A stretch of 64,000 nucleotides of DNA from assembly GCA_016124575.1 (NCBI GenBank), contig WGNM01000034.1, positions 24,718-88,717 on the forward strand, written 5' to 3'. The position numbers and the translations under genes are program-made. Below are positions 35,148-44,805 of the stretch, in pieces. Each line of letters starts with the position of its first letter. The first letter of the stretch is position 1. Origin of the DNA: Cryomorphaceae bacterium (GTDB lineage: Bacteria > Bacteroidota > Bacteroidia > Flavobacteriales_D > Sanyastnellaceae). The notes beneath the pieces are model-generated. The model was not told the DNA's origin. It did no database searches and saw only the letters and a list, made by a program, of their open reading frames with translations.

Positions 35148-38100
35148 CTATTTGGCGAACTCGCCACTTTTCAAAATCGTTTTTTCGGTCTGAATGCCAT
35201 ACGTGTATAGTCCTTGATTCAAACTCGAGATATCAATGGTTGTAGCGCCCGCTGGAAGTTCATTCATCGTTTTATCAAAAACCAATTGACCTGTTAAGCT
35301 ATTGATTTTGAGAACAATTTGTCCCTCAATGGCTACTTCAGATAGAATTTGTAACTGATCGGAAAATATTTTCACATCCATGGATCGATTGGTTAATTGT
35401 GGATCTTCCTGAATGGCGGCCATGGCTTCGGTTGAATTGTTACTTCCGGAGTTTCCAACGCCACTCACCTGAACAATCATCTGCGCTGTGTCGGTGCAAA
35501 ATGCATTGTTGGCAATCAACTTCACGTTGTAAGTCCCCCAGTGGTTGTAAATATGCAATGGAGAAACATTTGTTGAATCAACTTCTCCGTCGCCAAATTC
35601 CCACTTGAAATTGGTACAATTCGTTGAAGAGTTGTTTAGAAAGGATATTTTACCACCTTCGGCGATGCTTGTTGAAGTGCAAATTGCTGATGGATTTGAA
35701 TACACGGCATCAGGATCTCTTAAGTTCAAGATTTGTGTTTCAAGCTGATTCGGACACCCGTTGTCGGCGATTAACGAGTATACTCCCGCTCCCAATTGAG
35801 TAATTAAAGTATCAGATTGAATATTCGTTAATTCAATGACTTCGTTGTTTTCACCGTTGGTAATTGTGATATAATAGCTAAAATCATCGTTGATGTTCAA
35901 AGCTATGCTTCCATTACCGAGGGTGTTGCAATTTTCTGGAGTACATGTAGATACGATATCTGGCAGTTGAGCGGCTTCTACCTGCACAACTTCAATGGCG
36001 GAATTACATAACTCATTGTTATTGGATACCTCGATGGTATAAAATCCAGGTGAGAGATTTTCAAGTTTATCGGCTTCATAGGCGTTTTCAGTTGTTTTGA
36101 TTATGTTCCCCATCTCATCTGCCCATTCAAATGTCCACGGAGCCTCACCATAACCCTGAGCAGTTATTTTTGCGTTGTCGTCTCCCTGACAAGTTTCGCC
36201 CATCACGATAACATCCATCGGGGCACCTACAACCAATGCGAAGCGATACCGAAGATCAATTTCTCCTACACTAAATTCATATTTTTCACCTAAGTTAAAC
36301 GCATAGAGTTGGTCGGTTTCTCGATCGAGCAGCTTCAGACAAAAGTTGTCTTCGAAAGAATCAATCATACCGTTTTCAATTGAGAATGTCGTTTGATTTC
36401 CTGCCTTGATCATCAGGTTAATAACGGTTTCATCAACCGGAACTGGAAATGTCGAAATACTCATCGATTGAGAAGTAAGGGTGTCGGGATAGATGGCAAT
36501 GTTCGGTACGTTCGTATCGTTGGCGAAAAGTTTTAGTGCATCGAGATTCTCATCAAAAAATTCTGAAGCGAGGTAGTTGAAGCCAACGACACAATCGTCG
36601 ATAGGGACGTTGTTTTGATTGTTCAATATCACACGCACCAGACTTTCCGTGTTCGCGTCGGTGCTTCGAAGCATAACACCCGCTGAAGTGGCTTTGGCAT
36701 TTTCATTCACAGTAACGTTCATGCCTGTGCCATTTGTTTTAACCCAAAATGCCTGAAAAGATTCGATTTTTCCATTCATTCTTCCTGTAGAAACGCCATT
36801 TACGTAAGACGAATACTGACCTGTGGTGGGATCGAAGGCATAAACAGCATTTGAAATATCGTTTTTCGACCAGCCGGAAGATTTATCCCAGTCGATCGGA
36901 CAAGGATAAGGATTGCCCAACATATGCCAACCGTTGTTTTGGTTGAGGGTTGGACTGCCATTTGAGCGGATCCATGTGTGATTGCCTTTCAAAAAGGTAC
37001 CTGTCATATCTATCGTAGTTTCCGACGGAATAAAGTAAACGAAATGACCATCTCCTAAAGGAATGGAATCAGTGATGTTTTCAATTGATTCAAAAGTTTG
37101 AGACATGGTTTCGTTGAGGTTTTCCCCATCGTATGTCCGTATGTTAGACCATGGATTTGAAGCATTTGGGTAATTTGGATAGTCAGCACCTAAAAACCCG
37201 GTTGTAGGAATGTCGTCGTTCCATTGCTCGTATGTTGCATCATTCAGCGGTGAACTTAGCATTCTCCAATTTCCGGATCCTGCCGGGAAAAAGCGATGGT
37301 ATTCGAGTGAATCCCCAATGAATACGCAGGTGCTTTTAATCTGTCCAATAGCCCCTGTGAAATCTGCATCAGAATATATCCGAAGCTTATGCCCGTTCAT
37401 ATCAAATGTGCCGCGGTCGGGTTGAAGAAAACCGGATATTGAAATGTCTGAATTGAGTGTAACTGTTGAATATGAATTGATTCTTAAGTTGTGAAATGTA
37501 GTTAATGATGTACCTCCAATAAGTTGAGGGGTTCCTCCTTCAAGAGATATTTTACCTTTCAAAGGGTTAAATTCACCATCGCTGATAATATCGCCTGTCA
37601 ATCTAACATTGATTGAATTGTCGGCAATGCTTGCTGAGCTTCCAGCTTCTAAGATGAGGTCTTTGATACAAATGTTTTGGCTTATCATCATGGGGTTTTG
37701 AGCTTCCGAGGAAACCAGAATGTCTGATCCAGAGTAAGGGACAACAGACTCGTCCCAATTCAAAGGATTTGACCAGCTGCTATTCACCGTGCCCAGCCAT
37801 TTCGCTGTATTGTTAGCAGGTGTTTCATAGCTATAATCCTGAGAAATGGTTTGATACAATATACCAGGGCCACTTATAAGAAGTTGCAATGTATTGCACC
37901 CTATAAGATCGGGTGTGCTTTGCTCACAATTGCAATGATAACTAAAGCCTGTGCCAGATGTTGTTGTGCCGCTGCCTGCTGTTTCAGGAAGTTGAAAAAA
38001 GTGAGATCCTGCATCACAGCCAACATATCCTTGCATGACCCATAAACTAGCGGGAATATTTGTTCCCGAGAATGAGATTGTGTAATCAAGGTCAACTTGA

Positions 38101-38294
38101 TAGTTGTAACCGTTGGCACAGGAAGTAGTTGCCTGTACCGACGTCGGTAATAGTGTCACATGAACAGTATAGCCATGGCTTGAAGGAACTTCGAAAGTTG
38201 CTTGGCCGCTCAGTTTGCTTACTACTATGATAAGAAATGCAAGCGCTGAGATGGTTTTAAAAAATTTTCGACTTTTTTTGACAGTTGATTCCAT
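35148..38294 (-). CDS. Large T9SS type A surface protein, paralog 1
   Basis: 1048 aa. Signal peptide-like start (FFKTISALAFLIIVVSKLSGQ, residues ~11-31). Residues ~32-150 form a cysteine-containing domain with GYNYQVDLDYTISFSGTNIP and CDAGSHFFQLPETAGSGT, a pattern seen in many uncharacterised Bacteroidota surface proteins. The middle (~180-560) has beta-helix-like text (WSNPLNWDESVVP, DLILEAGSSASIADNS) and GSGNWRMLSSPLNDATYEQW plus GWHMLGNPYPCPIDW repeats of T9SS proteins. Further on are Ig-like segments and a PKD domain (FKWEFGDGEVDST...YNHWGTYNVKLIANN). The C-terminus (LDISSLNQGLYTYGIQTEKT...GEFAK) is a type A sorting domain. The neighbour at 38333 is a full-length paralog. Function unknown; surface structural or adhesive role likely. 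Confidence 0.88.
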   Translation of the reverse strand: MESTVKKSRKFFKTISALAFLIIVVSKLSGQATFEVPSSHGYTVHVTLLPTSVQATTSCANGYNYQVDLDYTISFSGTNIPASLWVMQGYVGCDAGSHFFQLPETAGSGTTTSGTGFSYHCNCEQSTPDLIGCNTLQLLISGPGILYQTISQDYSYETPANNTAKWLGTVNSSWSNPLNWDESVVPYSGSDILVSSEAQNPMMISQNICIKDLILEAGSSASIADNSINVRLTGDIISDGEFNPLKGKISLEGGTPQLIGGTSLTTFHNLRINSYSTVTLNSDISISGFLQPDRGTFDMNGHKLRIYSDADFTGAIGQIKSTCVFIGDSLEYHRFFPAGSGNWRMLSSPLNDATYEQWNDDIPTTGFLGADYPNYPNASNPWSNIRTYDGENLNETMSQTFESIENITDSIPLGDGHFVYFIPSETTIDMTGTFLKGNHTWIRSNGSPTLNQNNGWHMLGNPYPCPIDWDKSSGWSKNDISNAVYAFDPTTGQYSSYVNGVSTGRMNGKIESFQAFWVKTNGTGMNVTVNENAKATSAGVMLRSTDANTESLVRVILNNQNNVPIDDCVVGFNYLASEFFDENLDALKLFANDTNVPNIAIYPDTLTSQSMSISTFPVPVDETVINLMIKAGNQTTFSIENGMIDSFEDNFCLKLLDRETDQLYAFNLGEKYEFSVGEIDLRYRFALVVGAPMDVIVMGETCQGDDNAKITAQGYGEAPWTFEWADEMGNIIKTTENAYEADKLENLSPGFYTIEVSNNNELCNSAIEVVQVEAAQLPDIVSTCTPENCNTLGNGSIALNINDDFSYYITITNGENNEVIELTNIQSDTLITQLGAGVYSLIADNGCPNQLETQILNLRDPDAVYSNPSAICTSTSIAEGGKISFLNNSSTNCTNFKWEFGDGEVDSTNVSPLHIYNHWGTYNVKLIANNAFCTDTAQMIVQVSGVGNSGSNNSTEAMAAIQEDPQLTNRSMDVKIFSDQLQILSEVAIEGQIVLKINSLTGQLVFDKTMNELPAGATTIDISSLNQGLYTYGIQTEKTILKSGEFAK

Positions 38295-38332
38295 AACTAA
38301 GTTGTTAGGTTCTTAAAAACTTGGGGTATATG

Positions 38333-41300
38333 TTATTTGGCGAATTCACCACTCTTCAACATTGTTTTTTCTGTTTGAATCCCAAATGTGTATAATCCTT
38401 GATTCAAACTCGAAATGTCTATCGCGGTGCCTTCTGTTGGCAATTCATTCAGTGTTTTTTCCATCACAAGTTGTCCTGTAATGCTGTTTATTTTGACAGT
38501 GATCTGTCCTTCAACAGCTTCTTCTGCTTGGATCATCAAGCTTTGATCTGTAAATGTAACATCGAGCTTTAGCTCTGAAGCAGTCGTTTCTTGATCGGTC
38601 AAGTTTGCAAGCATTTCTACACCTGAGAAATCGCCTGTTGACTGCACTCCAGTTACTGATACTAAGGTTTCAAATGTATCCGTGCAGTTTTCGTTTGAAG
38701 CAGTAAGTCGGACGTTGTACTGCCCCCAATGCTGATAGCTGTGTGCTGGCATTGTGCTCAAACTATCCGATGTGCCATCGCCAAATTCCCATTTGAATGA
38801 ATGACAATTTGTGGAGCTTGTGTTATTGAATTGAATGAGCCCTCCATCAGCAATGCTGACTACAGACTCTGATGCCTCGAAACTGGCGGTTACAGCGTTG
38901 TTGTCAATCAATTCTATAGTGGATTTTCTGAATGAATTTTGACAAAAGTTGGAAGCCGTGAATTCATAAATACCACTCGAAAGTCCTGAAATTAAGGAGT
39001 CCGACGAAACATCATTTAGCACAATTGTCGTCGCATTTTCAAGATCAGTTAACGAGATGTCCCATGACCTATAATCACCAATTTGGAATATAACAAGTCC
39101 GTTTTCTTCGCTATTGCAAGCAGGTGCCGAGACATGGGTTATAATATCGAAATCTGGTGCAGTATCTATTTGAATGATTTTTTCTGCGCTGTTGCACACT
39201 TCGGCATTGTTGGTAATGCGCACTTCGTAAAATCCTGGGGCAAGGTCGTCGAGAACATCTGCAGACGTTGAGTTCTCTGTTGTTCTAATGATATTTCCCA
39301 TCTCGTTGAGCCAAGTGAAAGTCCACGGTGCTTCACCAAATCCTTGCACAACAGCGGTTCCGTTGTTGGCATTCGGACAGTTTTCAGACATTACCGTAAC
39401 ATCCAACGGAGCGGTTACGTGCAGTGCAAAACGCTTGCTGAGGTCCATTTCTCCCACTGAGAATGCATATACATCACCCATGTTGAAAGGTTGCATGGTC
39501 TGCATTTCGCGGTCTTCGAGTACCATGCAAATATCACTATCGAAGCTATCGACTAAGGTGTTCTCTAGTGTGAAAGAAGTTTTATTGCCTGGTTTAATGA
39601 ACAGGTCGTATGAACTGTCTTCTACTGGTATTGGAACCATAGCAATGCTGTATGGGTCATTGAGTGTGGTGTCAGGCACCAAGGCTATGTTTGGCAAATT
39701 GGTGTCAGCAGCGAACATTTTAATTGCATCCAAATCAGGGTCGTACTCTATAAAAGCACCGTCGTGGAATCCGATAACAGCCTCGTCCCAAACATTTGGT
39801 GCATCAGTTTTTAATCGAATACGCACAAGTGTTTTTGTGTCGTTGCTTCCGCTTCTAAAGAATATTCCGTTGCTACTCGTTTTTGCTTTTTCGTTGATTG
39901 TCAATGTAGCATTGTTACCATTGGCTCTTACCCAAAATGCTTGAAATGATGCCACTTGACCGTTCATTTGTCCGGTAGAAACACCGTTGTTATAGCTTGA
40001 GTATTGCCCTTGGGCGGGGTCAAACGCATATACGGCACCTGATATTCCTGTTTTCGACCAGCCATCGGTGTTGGCCCAATCGATTGCCGAAGGATATGGA
40101 TTTCCGATGAGGTGCCATCCAACATTTGCTGGCGAACCATTTCCCGGTGTATTGGAGAGTTCCCAGGTATGCTCTCCTCGTTTGAAGGTTCCTTCCATAT
40201 CGATAACCCCTCCAGAAGGGATGAAGTAGGTGAAATAGCCCCTTCCATTTTCGATTTCTTCTGTAATGTTTGAAATCGGAACGAACCCTGTACTCATTTC
40301 CTCATTCATGACACTTTCGTCGTATTTCCGAATGTTTGGCCATGGGTTACCGGCGTTGGGATAATTCGGATAGTCAGATCCTGGAAATCCAGTTGTCGGT
40401 ATGTCGTCGTTCCACTGCTCGAATGTGGCATCTGTGAGCGGTGAACACATCATCCGCCAGTTTCCAGACGCTGCAGGGAAGTACCGGTGATAAATAATCT
40501 CATCGCCGATGATTTGAGCTCCATCGCTAATTTCTCCTATGCTACCAGTGTTTTCGGAATCTGAAAGCAACGTTACTGCATGTCCGTTCCAATCAAATAT
40601 CCCTGAATTGGGTTGCAAGGCCCCGGTAAGGGCAATGTCTGTTTCAAGCGTAACTGTAGCTGTTGAGGATATCCTCAAGCCATGAAAAATGGGTGGGATA
40701 TCGCCAGAAATAATTTGGGGCTCAGATCCTGAGAACGTTATCTTTCCTGCAGCAGGTGCGAAATCTCCGTTGTTGATGAAATCTCCATTTACAACCAAAT
40801 TCGCAGAACTGTTTTCGAACAATATGCCGCTCCCGGTTTCAATGATGAGGTCATTTACCTCGATAGAACCACTAATGGTAGGGAAATTCGATCCTGCACC
40901 GATTGTTACATTCGCACCAGGAAATGGAACTTCTCCAGACAACCAGTTGGTGGCTTCATTCCAGCTATCCGAAACGGTCCCATTCCACGACACGTCGACC
41001 ACCGGTGGATCTACTGGAGGCAAATCGAAATCGACGACCCCCGTGAGTGTTTGATATGGTATCCCCAAACCAATTAGTTGTATTTGCACATTTCCGCAAT
41101 CCAAAGATTCAGGTGTTGCTGTCGCGCAATCAGAGACTGCACGCCATTGATTTGATAAGGTTGTTATCGTTCCAGTTCCGCCAGATGAAGGAAGTATGAA
41201 AAAGTGAGAATTATTTCCACAACCAATTGATCCGCTTATGAAGTACAACCCTGATGGTATGTTACTCCCGCTAAATGTCATACTGTACTCTAGAACAACA

Positions 41301-41485
41301 TTGTAATTGTAACCCCAAGTGCAATTTGCATTGGCAGAAATATCAACGGGGAGTATTTCAATGTTTACGGTGTAGCCCGCTGAGGACGTTGCTGTTAGAT
41401 TTAGTTGTCCGTTGATTGCTGTTGAGGTAATCAAGAATATCACGAACGCAATAAGCTTAGCCTTAAATAGGTTCTTTACCTGCAT
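38333..41485 (-). CDS. Large T9SS type A surface protein, paralog 2
   Basis: 1050 aa, the same architecture as paralog 1 in the same order: signal peptide (MQVKNLFKAKLIAFVIFLI...STAINGQ), cysteine-containing N-terminal domain (WGYNYNVVLEYSMTFSGSNIP, GCGNNSHFFILPSSGGTGT), beta-helix-like region (WNEATNWLSGEVPFPG), GNWRMMCSPLTDATFEQWNDD and GWHLIGNPYPSAIDW segments, Ig-like part, PKD (FKWEFGDGTSDSLST...YQHWGQYNVRLTASNE), and the type A sorting domain ending GLYTFGIQTEKTMLKSGEFAK. The two share many identical runs, and the gap between them is only 38 nt, so they are a recent tandem duplication and probably transcribed together (paralog 2 first). Confidence 0.88.
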   Translation of the reverse strand: MQVKNLFKAKLIAFVIFLITSTAINGQLNLTATSSAGYTVNIEILPVDISANANCTWGYNYNVVLEYSMTFSGSNIPSGLYFISGSIGCGNNSHFFILPSSGGTGTITTLSNQWRAVSDCATATPESLDCGNVQIQLIGLGIPYQTLTGVVDFDLPPVDPPVVDVSWNGTVSDSWNEATNWLSGEVPFPGANVTIGAGSNFPTISGSIEVNDLIIETGSGILFENSSANLVVNGDFINNGDFAPAAGKITFSGSEPQIISGDIPPIFHGLRISSTATVTLETDIALTGALQPNSGIFDWNGHAVTLLSDSENTGSIGEISDGAQIIGDEIIYHRYFPAASGNWRMMCSPLTDATFEQWNDDIPTTGFPGSDYPNYPNAGNPWPNIRKYDESVMNEEMSTGFVPISNITEEIENGRGYFTYFIPSGGVIDMEGTFKRGEHTWELSNTPGNGSPANVGWHLIGNPYPSAIDWANTDGWSKTGISGAVYAFDPAQGQYSSYNNGVSTGQMNGQVASFQAFWVRANGNNATLTINEKAKTSSNGIFFRSGSNDTKTLVRIRLKTDAPNVWDEAVIGFHDGAFIEYDPDLDAIKMFAADTNLPNIALVPDTTLNDPYSIAMVPIPVEDSSYDLFIKPGNKTSFTLENTLVDSFDSDICMVLEDREMQTMQPFNMGDVYAFSVGEMDLSKRFALHVTAPLDVTVMSENCPNANNGTAVVQGFGEAPWTFTWLNEMGNIIRTTENSTSADVLDDLAPGFYEVRITNNAEVCNSAEKIIQIDTAPDFDIITHVSAPACNSEENGLVIFQIGDYRSWDISLTDLENATTIVLNDVSSDSLISGLSSGIYEFTASNFCQNSFRKSTIELIDNNAVTASFEASESVVSIADGGLIQFNNTSSTNCHSFKWEFGDGTSDSLSTMPAHSYQHWGQYNVRLTASNENCTDTFETLVSVTGVQSTGDFSGVEMLANLTDQETTASELKLDVTFTDQSLMIQAEEAVEGQITVKINSITGQLVMEKTLNELPTEGTAIDISSLNQGLYTFGIQTEKTMLKSGEFAK

Positions 41486-41668
41486 AGTTATTGGTGTTAC
41501 TTAATGGGGTGCTGTCACACACCTAAGTCAACCATAACGACATGTTGTTTTTAAGGTTATAGGTATTTCGTCTTTTAGGAATCGTCTGACAAATGGATTT
41601 CTAATTATCTTTCGAAAACAATGCATTTACGAGAAAAAAGGCACCTAAATGCACATTAATGAGTTACT

Positions 41669-42559
41669 ATGGAATCTATAAATAGCTTCAGGAATTTTTT
41701 AATATTCTTTGGTGCAATCACCGTGTTTTCAGTTATCTATGGCTGTAAAAAGGACAACGAATCGCCGATAGTCATCAACGAACCAAGTATAATTTTCCGT
41801 TTTGCTTTCGATGAATCGCAGCCGCGACTTGATAATTTGGGTAATCCATCTTCAATGCCAGCCGGACATGCAGCGCAGACGCCATCGTTCAATTCGATTT
41901 CTGCAAATTACCTGGAGTTGACCCCCTCAGCTTTGACAGCGTTGGGAATGGGGGAGATACTCTACAACGGTCCGCAGACTAACGCTGGGGGCGATGCTGC
42001 CATCGATTTTGATCAAGCGCGTATCTTATCTGAAGGACAAAATTTCGTGAAACGGCCCATTTCAGATCTCGCTCCAGGCACCTATACCTACGCACGTGTA
42101 TCACTTTCATACCAAAATTTCAATATTGACTATCGGACATCTGGTCTCGACTTAACAGGCACATTAGCAAGCTTTGTTGGCTTCAATAACTACATCAACT
42201 CGTACACGATTTCTAACGAAACGGTAGAGGTAAATGCAAATAAGCTGCAAGGATATTGGGGGTTTGAGACCTTTGGCAATGTGTTCACAGGACAAGCACC
42301 TGCGGGAGCAACAACGGTGGTTAATCCTATTTGGGCAACTTCGCCTGTTCCGGCGGGAAGCTGCGTCGTTACAGGAGAGTTTACTTCACCACTCGTAATT
42401 ACAGGCAACGAAACGTCAGACATCATCGTGACGCTATCGCTTTCAACCAATCAAAGTTTCGAATGGGTAGAAAACACGGTAGATGGAAAATATGAGCCGG
42501 GCATTGGTGAACAGGTAGTCGATATGGGAATCAGAGGGATGATTCCTTCGGCTCAGTAA
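41669..42559 (+). CDS. Lipoprotein of unknown function
   Basis: 296 aa. Lipoprotein-type start (MESINSFRNFLIFFGAITVF ending VIYGC, then KKDNE) with the lipidated Cys near residue 26. The mature domain begins IIFRFAFDESQPRLDNLGNPSSMPAGHAAQTPSFN and has a repeated beta pattern (APGTYTYARVSLSYQNFNI, TGEFTSPLVITGNETSDIIVTLSLSTNQSFEW) ending VVDMGIRGMIPS. This resembles a Bacteroidota family of surface lipoproteins that I cannot name. It stands alone between the T9SS pair (divergent) and the DUF4494 gene (convergent, 7-nt overlap). Confidence 0.78.
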   Translation: MESINSFRNFLIFFGAITVFSVIYGCKKDNESPIVINEPSIIFRFAFDESQPRLDNLGNPSSMPAGHAAQTPSFNSISANYLELTPSALTALGMGEILYNGPQTNAGGDAAIDFDQARILSEGQNFVKRPISDLAPGTYTYARVSLSYQNFNIDYRTSGLDLTGTLASFVGFNNYINSYTISNETVEVNANKLQGYWGFETFGNVFTGQAPAGATTVVNPIWATSPVPAGSCVVTGEFTSPLVITGNETSDIIVTLSLSTNQSFEWVENTVDGKYEPGIGEQVVDMGIRGMIPSAQ

Positions 42560-43068
42560 TTTTCCTCTTCTGCAATGCTTTCGTTGTTAGGTGCGGCTGT
42601 TAATCCACGTTCACGGACTTCACGCAAACCAGGCTCCTCTTCTGATAGCGGGAACACATCAACAAGTTTGGTATACGTAATAGAAGGAATGACACACGTT
42701 GAAATGGTGTGCTTTAAAAAGTCAGTCACCTTATCAAACGCGTCGCGTATGTCCAATGCCGAGATAAGGAAATTCTGATTCGACTCTTTCTCATTCCCGC
42801 TTTCTTCATCAAAAGAAACAAAAGCAACTTTCACGCGAAACCAGTGATCCGCATCGTCGTAGCGCAGCACTTCATTGAAATTAGACTTGGTGATTTGAAG
42901 TACTTCAAACGGCCCTACACCCATCTGCTCTAAGATGTACGAAATGCGCGTTTCAGCCTCGGTATAGTTATAAGCGTCTAATAAATATTGCTCGGTAACT
43001 TTACGCTCATCGCCTGAGCCATCAATTCGCATGTAACGAACTTTGCAGGTAAACCAGTACTTATTCAT
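42553..43068 (-). CDS. DUF4494 domain protein
   Basis: 171 aa from ATG 43068 (MNKYWFTCKVRYMR). The frame is open 50 codons upstream but lacks the conserved start, and a TACCTTTG box at 43102-43109 sits 33 nt before this ATG. The protein matches the DUF4494 pattern: WFTCKVRYM...VTEQYLLDAYNYTEAETRISYILEQMGVGPFEVLQITKSNFNEVLRYDDADHWFRVKVAFVSFDEESG, repeated twice with VFPLSEEEP near the end. DUF4494 is confined to Bacteroidota; function unknown. No signal peptide. Confidence 0.9.
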   Translation of the reverse strand: MNKYWFTCKVRYMRIDGSGDERKVTEQYLLDAYNYTEAETRISYILEQMGVGPFEVLQITKSNFNEVLRYDDADHWFRVKVAFVSFDEESGNEKESNQNFLISALDIRDAFDKVTDFLKHTISTCVIPSITYTKLVDVFPLSEEEPGLREVRERGLTAAPNNESIAEEENY

Positions 43069-43101
43069 CTCTATTCTTTTATCCCGCGCTAAAGCGGATG
43101 T

Positions 43102-43109
43102 CAAAGGTA
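43102..43109 (-). promoter_or_regulatory. -7 box of the DUF4494 gene
   Basis: Minus strand reads TACCTTTG, matching TAnnTTTG, 33 nt before the ATG at 43068. Confidence 0.5.
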
Positions 43110-43254
43110 AGCGTTCGATTTCAGTCGTCACCTCACTTTCTAACCTCGGTTTTTCACATCTTATCACCATGAGGAAAAAACCTACAAAGCGATAAGGGAC
43201 TGCCGTACATCGTAACAATTGGTATGGGTATAGATTGCACTCAAATTGAAAGAC

Positions 43255-43719
43255 ATGAATAACAATCTACAAATCAACGACGACCAATTCGACCCTTCTT
43301 TTGACTTACAAGGTGCGGCACCAGCAAAGAGAGCCTCGCTTGAATTCGTGAACGACGCAAAATCACTCATTCAAACAGGTCGACTTTATTTCAACTCAGG
43401 ACGATACGATGAAGCCATCACTTATTACAACGAAGCGCTGGCTATTGATCCAAAAGAAACCGGAGTGTTTTACCATCTCGGTGTTGCGAAGTTTAAAGCC
43501 AATAGGCTAGAAGAGGCAATTATAGATTTCGAAAAAGCACTTGAATTCAAACCGTGGAATAGTTTGGATATTTACAATTATACTTCTTACATCTATTTTA
43601 AACTTGGCTTGTACGACAAGGCCAAGCAGTCGATCAAGAAAATTCTGACCGTAAATCACGGCATGATCAACGATCTTTTACTCAATGCAACACAGTTTTT
43701 TCAGCTTATGGAGTCTTGA
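43255..43719 (+). CDS. TPR repeat protein
   Basis: 154 aa from ATG 43255 (MNNNLQINDDQFD). Residues ~38-140 contain three tetratricopeptide repeats: QTGRLYFNSGRYDEAITYYNEALAIDP, YHLGVAKFKANRLEEAIIDFEKALEFKP and NYTSYIYFKLGLYDKAKQSIKKIL, each with the usual W/L-G-Y-A pattern. No other domain and no signal peptide, so it is a cytoplasmic adaptor of unknown partner. The 3' end overlaps the convergent oxidoreductase gene by 19 nt. Confidence 0.85.
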   Translation: MNNNLQINDDQFDPSFDLQGAAPAKRASLEFVNDAKSLIQTGRLYFNSGRYDEAITYYNEALAIDPKETGVFYHLGVAKFKANRLEEAIIDFEKALEFKPWNSLDIYNYTSYIYFKLGLYDKAKQSIKKILTVNHGMINDLLLNATQFFQLMES

Positions 43720-44696
43720 TCAAAAGGAGTTTTAAGCTTTTCTAAAATACGATGCGCAACATCCAAAGCACGGTATCCATCACTTATCGTTACTTCGGGT
43801 GTCGTGTCGTTTATGATCGCCTCGGCAAATGATTTTAACTCGTCACGAATGGCATTTCCCTCGTGTACTTCAGGCTTGTCGAATAGTATCTCTTTGAAAC
43901 CTTTTCCATTTCCAAGATCAATGGTCATGGCAAATGGGTCAGGTTCACCTTCTATTCCGCGCATGCGGACAATTTCTGTCTCTTTTGTAAGGAAGTCGAC
44001 GGAAATGTAGGCATCACGTTGGAAAAAACGAGCTTTTCGCATCGCTTTCAATGAAATTCTGCTCGCGGTGAGGTTGGCTACGCATCCGTTGTCGAATTCT
44101 AACCGCGCATTCGCTATATCTGGGGTGTCGCTCAAAACCGCAACGCCGCTAGCACTGATTTTTCGAACGTTGCCACCCACAGCGTTCAGCACAATGTCGA
44201 TGTCATGGATCATCAAATCCAAAACCACTGAAACATCTGTCCCTCGCGGATTGAATTGCGATAGGCGGTGAGCCTCCACAAATCGCGGTGAGTCAAAGGC
44301 TCCACGCGCTGCTACGTATGCAGGATTGTATCGTTCCACATGTCCAACCTGAATTTTCACATTCGCCTCTTCATTCAACCGCACCAATGCACGCGCTTCA
44401 TCCAAGGTGTTGGTAACGGGTTTCTCAATGAAAACATGTTTCGTTTTCTTCAATGCCGCGGTGGCACATTCAAAGTGAGAAAGGGTAGGGGTTACTATGT
44501 CTACAACGTCACAAGCATCAATCAAAGCATCGATAGAATCGTAGGCTGCATAACCGAATTTCTCCGATACTTCCTTTCGCTTCTCTGAATCAGGATCGTA
44601 AAATCCGACACATTCATACACGTCTTTCAATTGCGAAATGCAATTCAAATGAATCTTACCGAGATGGCCGGCACCCAAAACTCCAATCTTCAACAT
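43701..44696 (-). CDS. Gfo/Idh/MocA family oxidoreductase
   Basis: 331 aa from ATG 44696 (MLKIGVLGAGHLGKIHL). NAD(P)-binding Rossmann domain with GVLGAGHLG at residues 4-12 and YDPD as the second-strand acidic residue (Asp favours NAD). The MocA-type catalytic region shows VFIEKPVTNTLDEA (the conserved EKP motif) and VQVGHVERYNP; the C-terminal alpha-beta substrate domain contains DLMIHDIDIVLNAVGG with the typical HDID. Substrates in this family are sugars, sugar acids or UDP-sugars; the text around LSQFNPRGTDVSVV resembles UDP-N-acetylglucosamine/LPS-type reductases, but that is only suggestive. Monocistronic; promoter box TAATTTTG at 44714-44721. Confidence 0.9.
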   Translation of the reverse strand: MLKIGVLGAGHLGKIHLNCISQLKDVYECVGFYDPDSEKRKEVSEKFGYAAYDSIDALIDACDVVDIVTPTLSHFECATAALKKTKHVFIEKPVTNTLDEARALVRLNEEANVKIQVGHVERYNPAYVAARGAFDSPRFVEAHRLSQFNPRGTDVSVVLDLMIHDIDIVLNAVGGNVRKISASGVAVLSDTPDIANARLEFDNGCVANLTASRISLKAMRKARFFQRDAYISVDFLTKETEIVRMRGIEGEPDPFAMTIDLGNGKGFKEILFDKPEVHEGNAIRDELKSFAEAIINDTTPEVTISDGYRALDVAHRILEKLKTPFDQDSIS

Positions 44697-44713
44697 GATC
44701 ACTTACTTTGCTA

Positions 44714-44721
44714 CAAAATTA
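44714..44721 (-). promoter_or_regulatory. -7 box of the Gfo/Idh/MocA gene
   Basis: Minus strand reads TAATTTTG, matching TAnnTTTG, 17 nt before the ATG at 44696. Confidence 0.5.
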
Positions 44722-44793
44722 ATCGTGTGCTTATCGACATGGGGTCGTTTACTTCTTACTTTTCAACATTAACAATTGGAAGCGATGTAATTG

Positions 44794-44801
44794 TAGTTTT
44801 G
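44794..44801 (+). promoter_or_regulatory. -7 box of pcm, 4 nt before ATG
   Basis: TAGTTTTG matches TAnnTTTG and is separated from the pcm ATG at 44806 by 4 nt (GGGT). TTG at 44776-44778 is a possible -33 element. Confidence 0.6.
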
Positions 44802-44805
44802 GGGT

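Noticed and set aside
39288..39944. 218-aa plus-strand frame inside the second T9SS paralog
   Set aside because: Ser/Thr-rich shadow of the real minus-strand gene; no start context or family.
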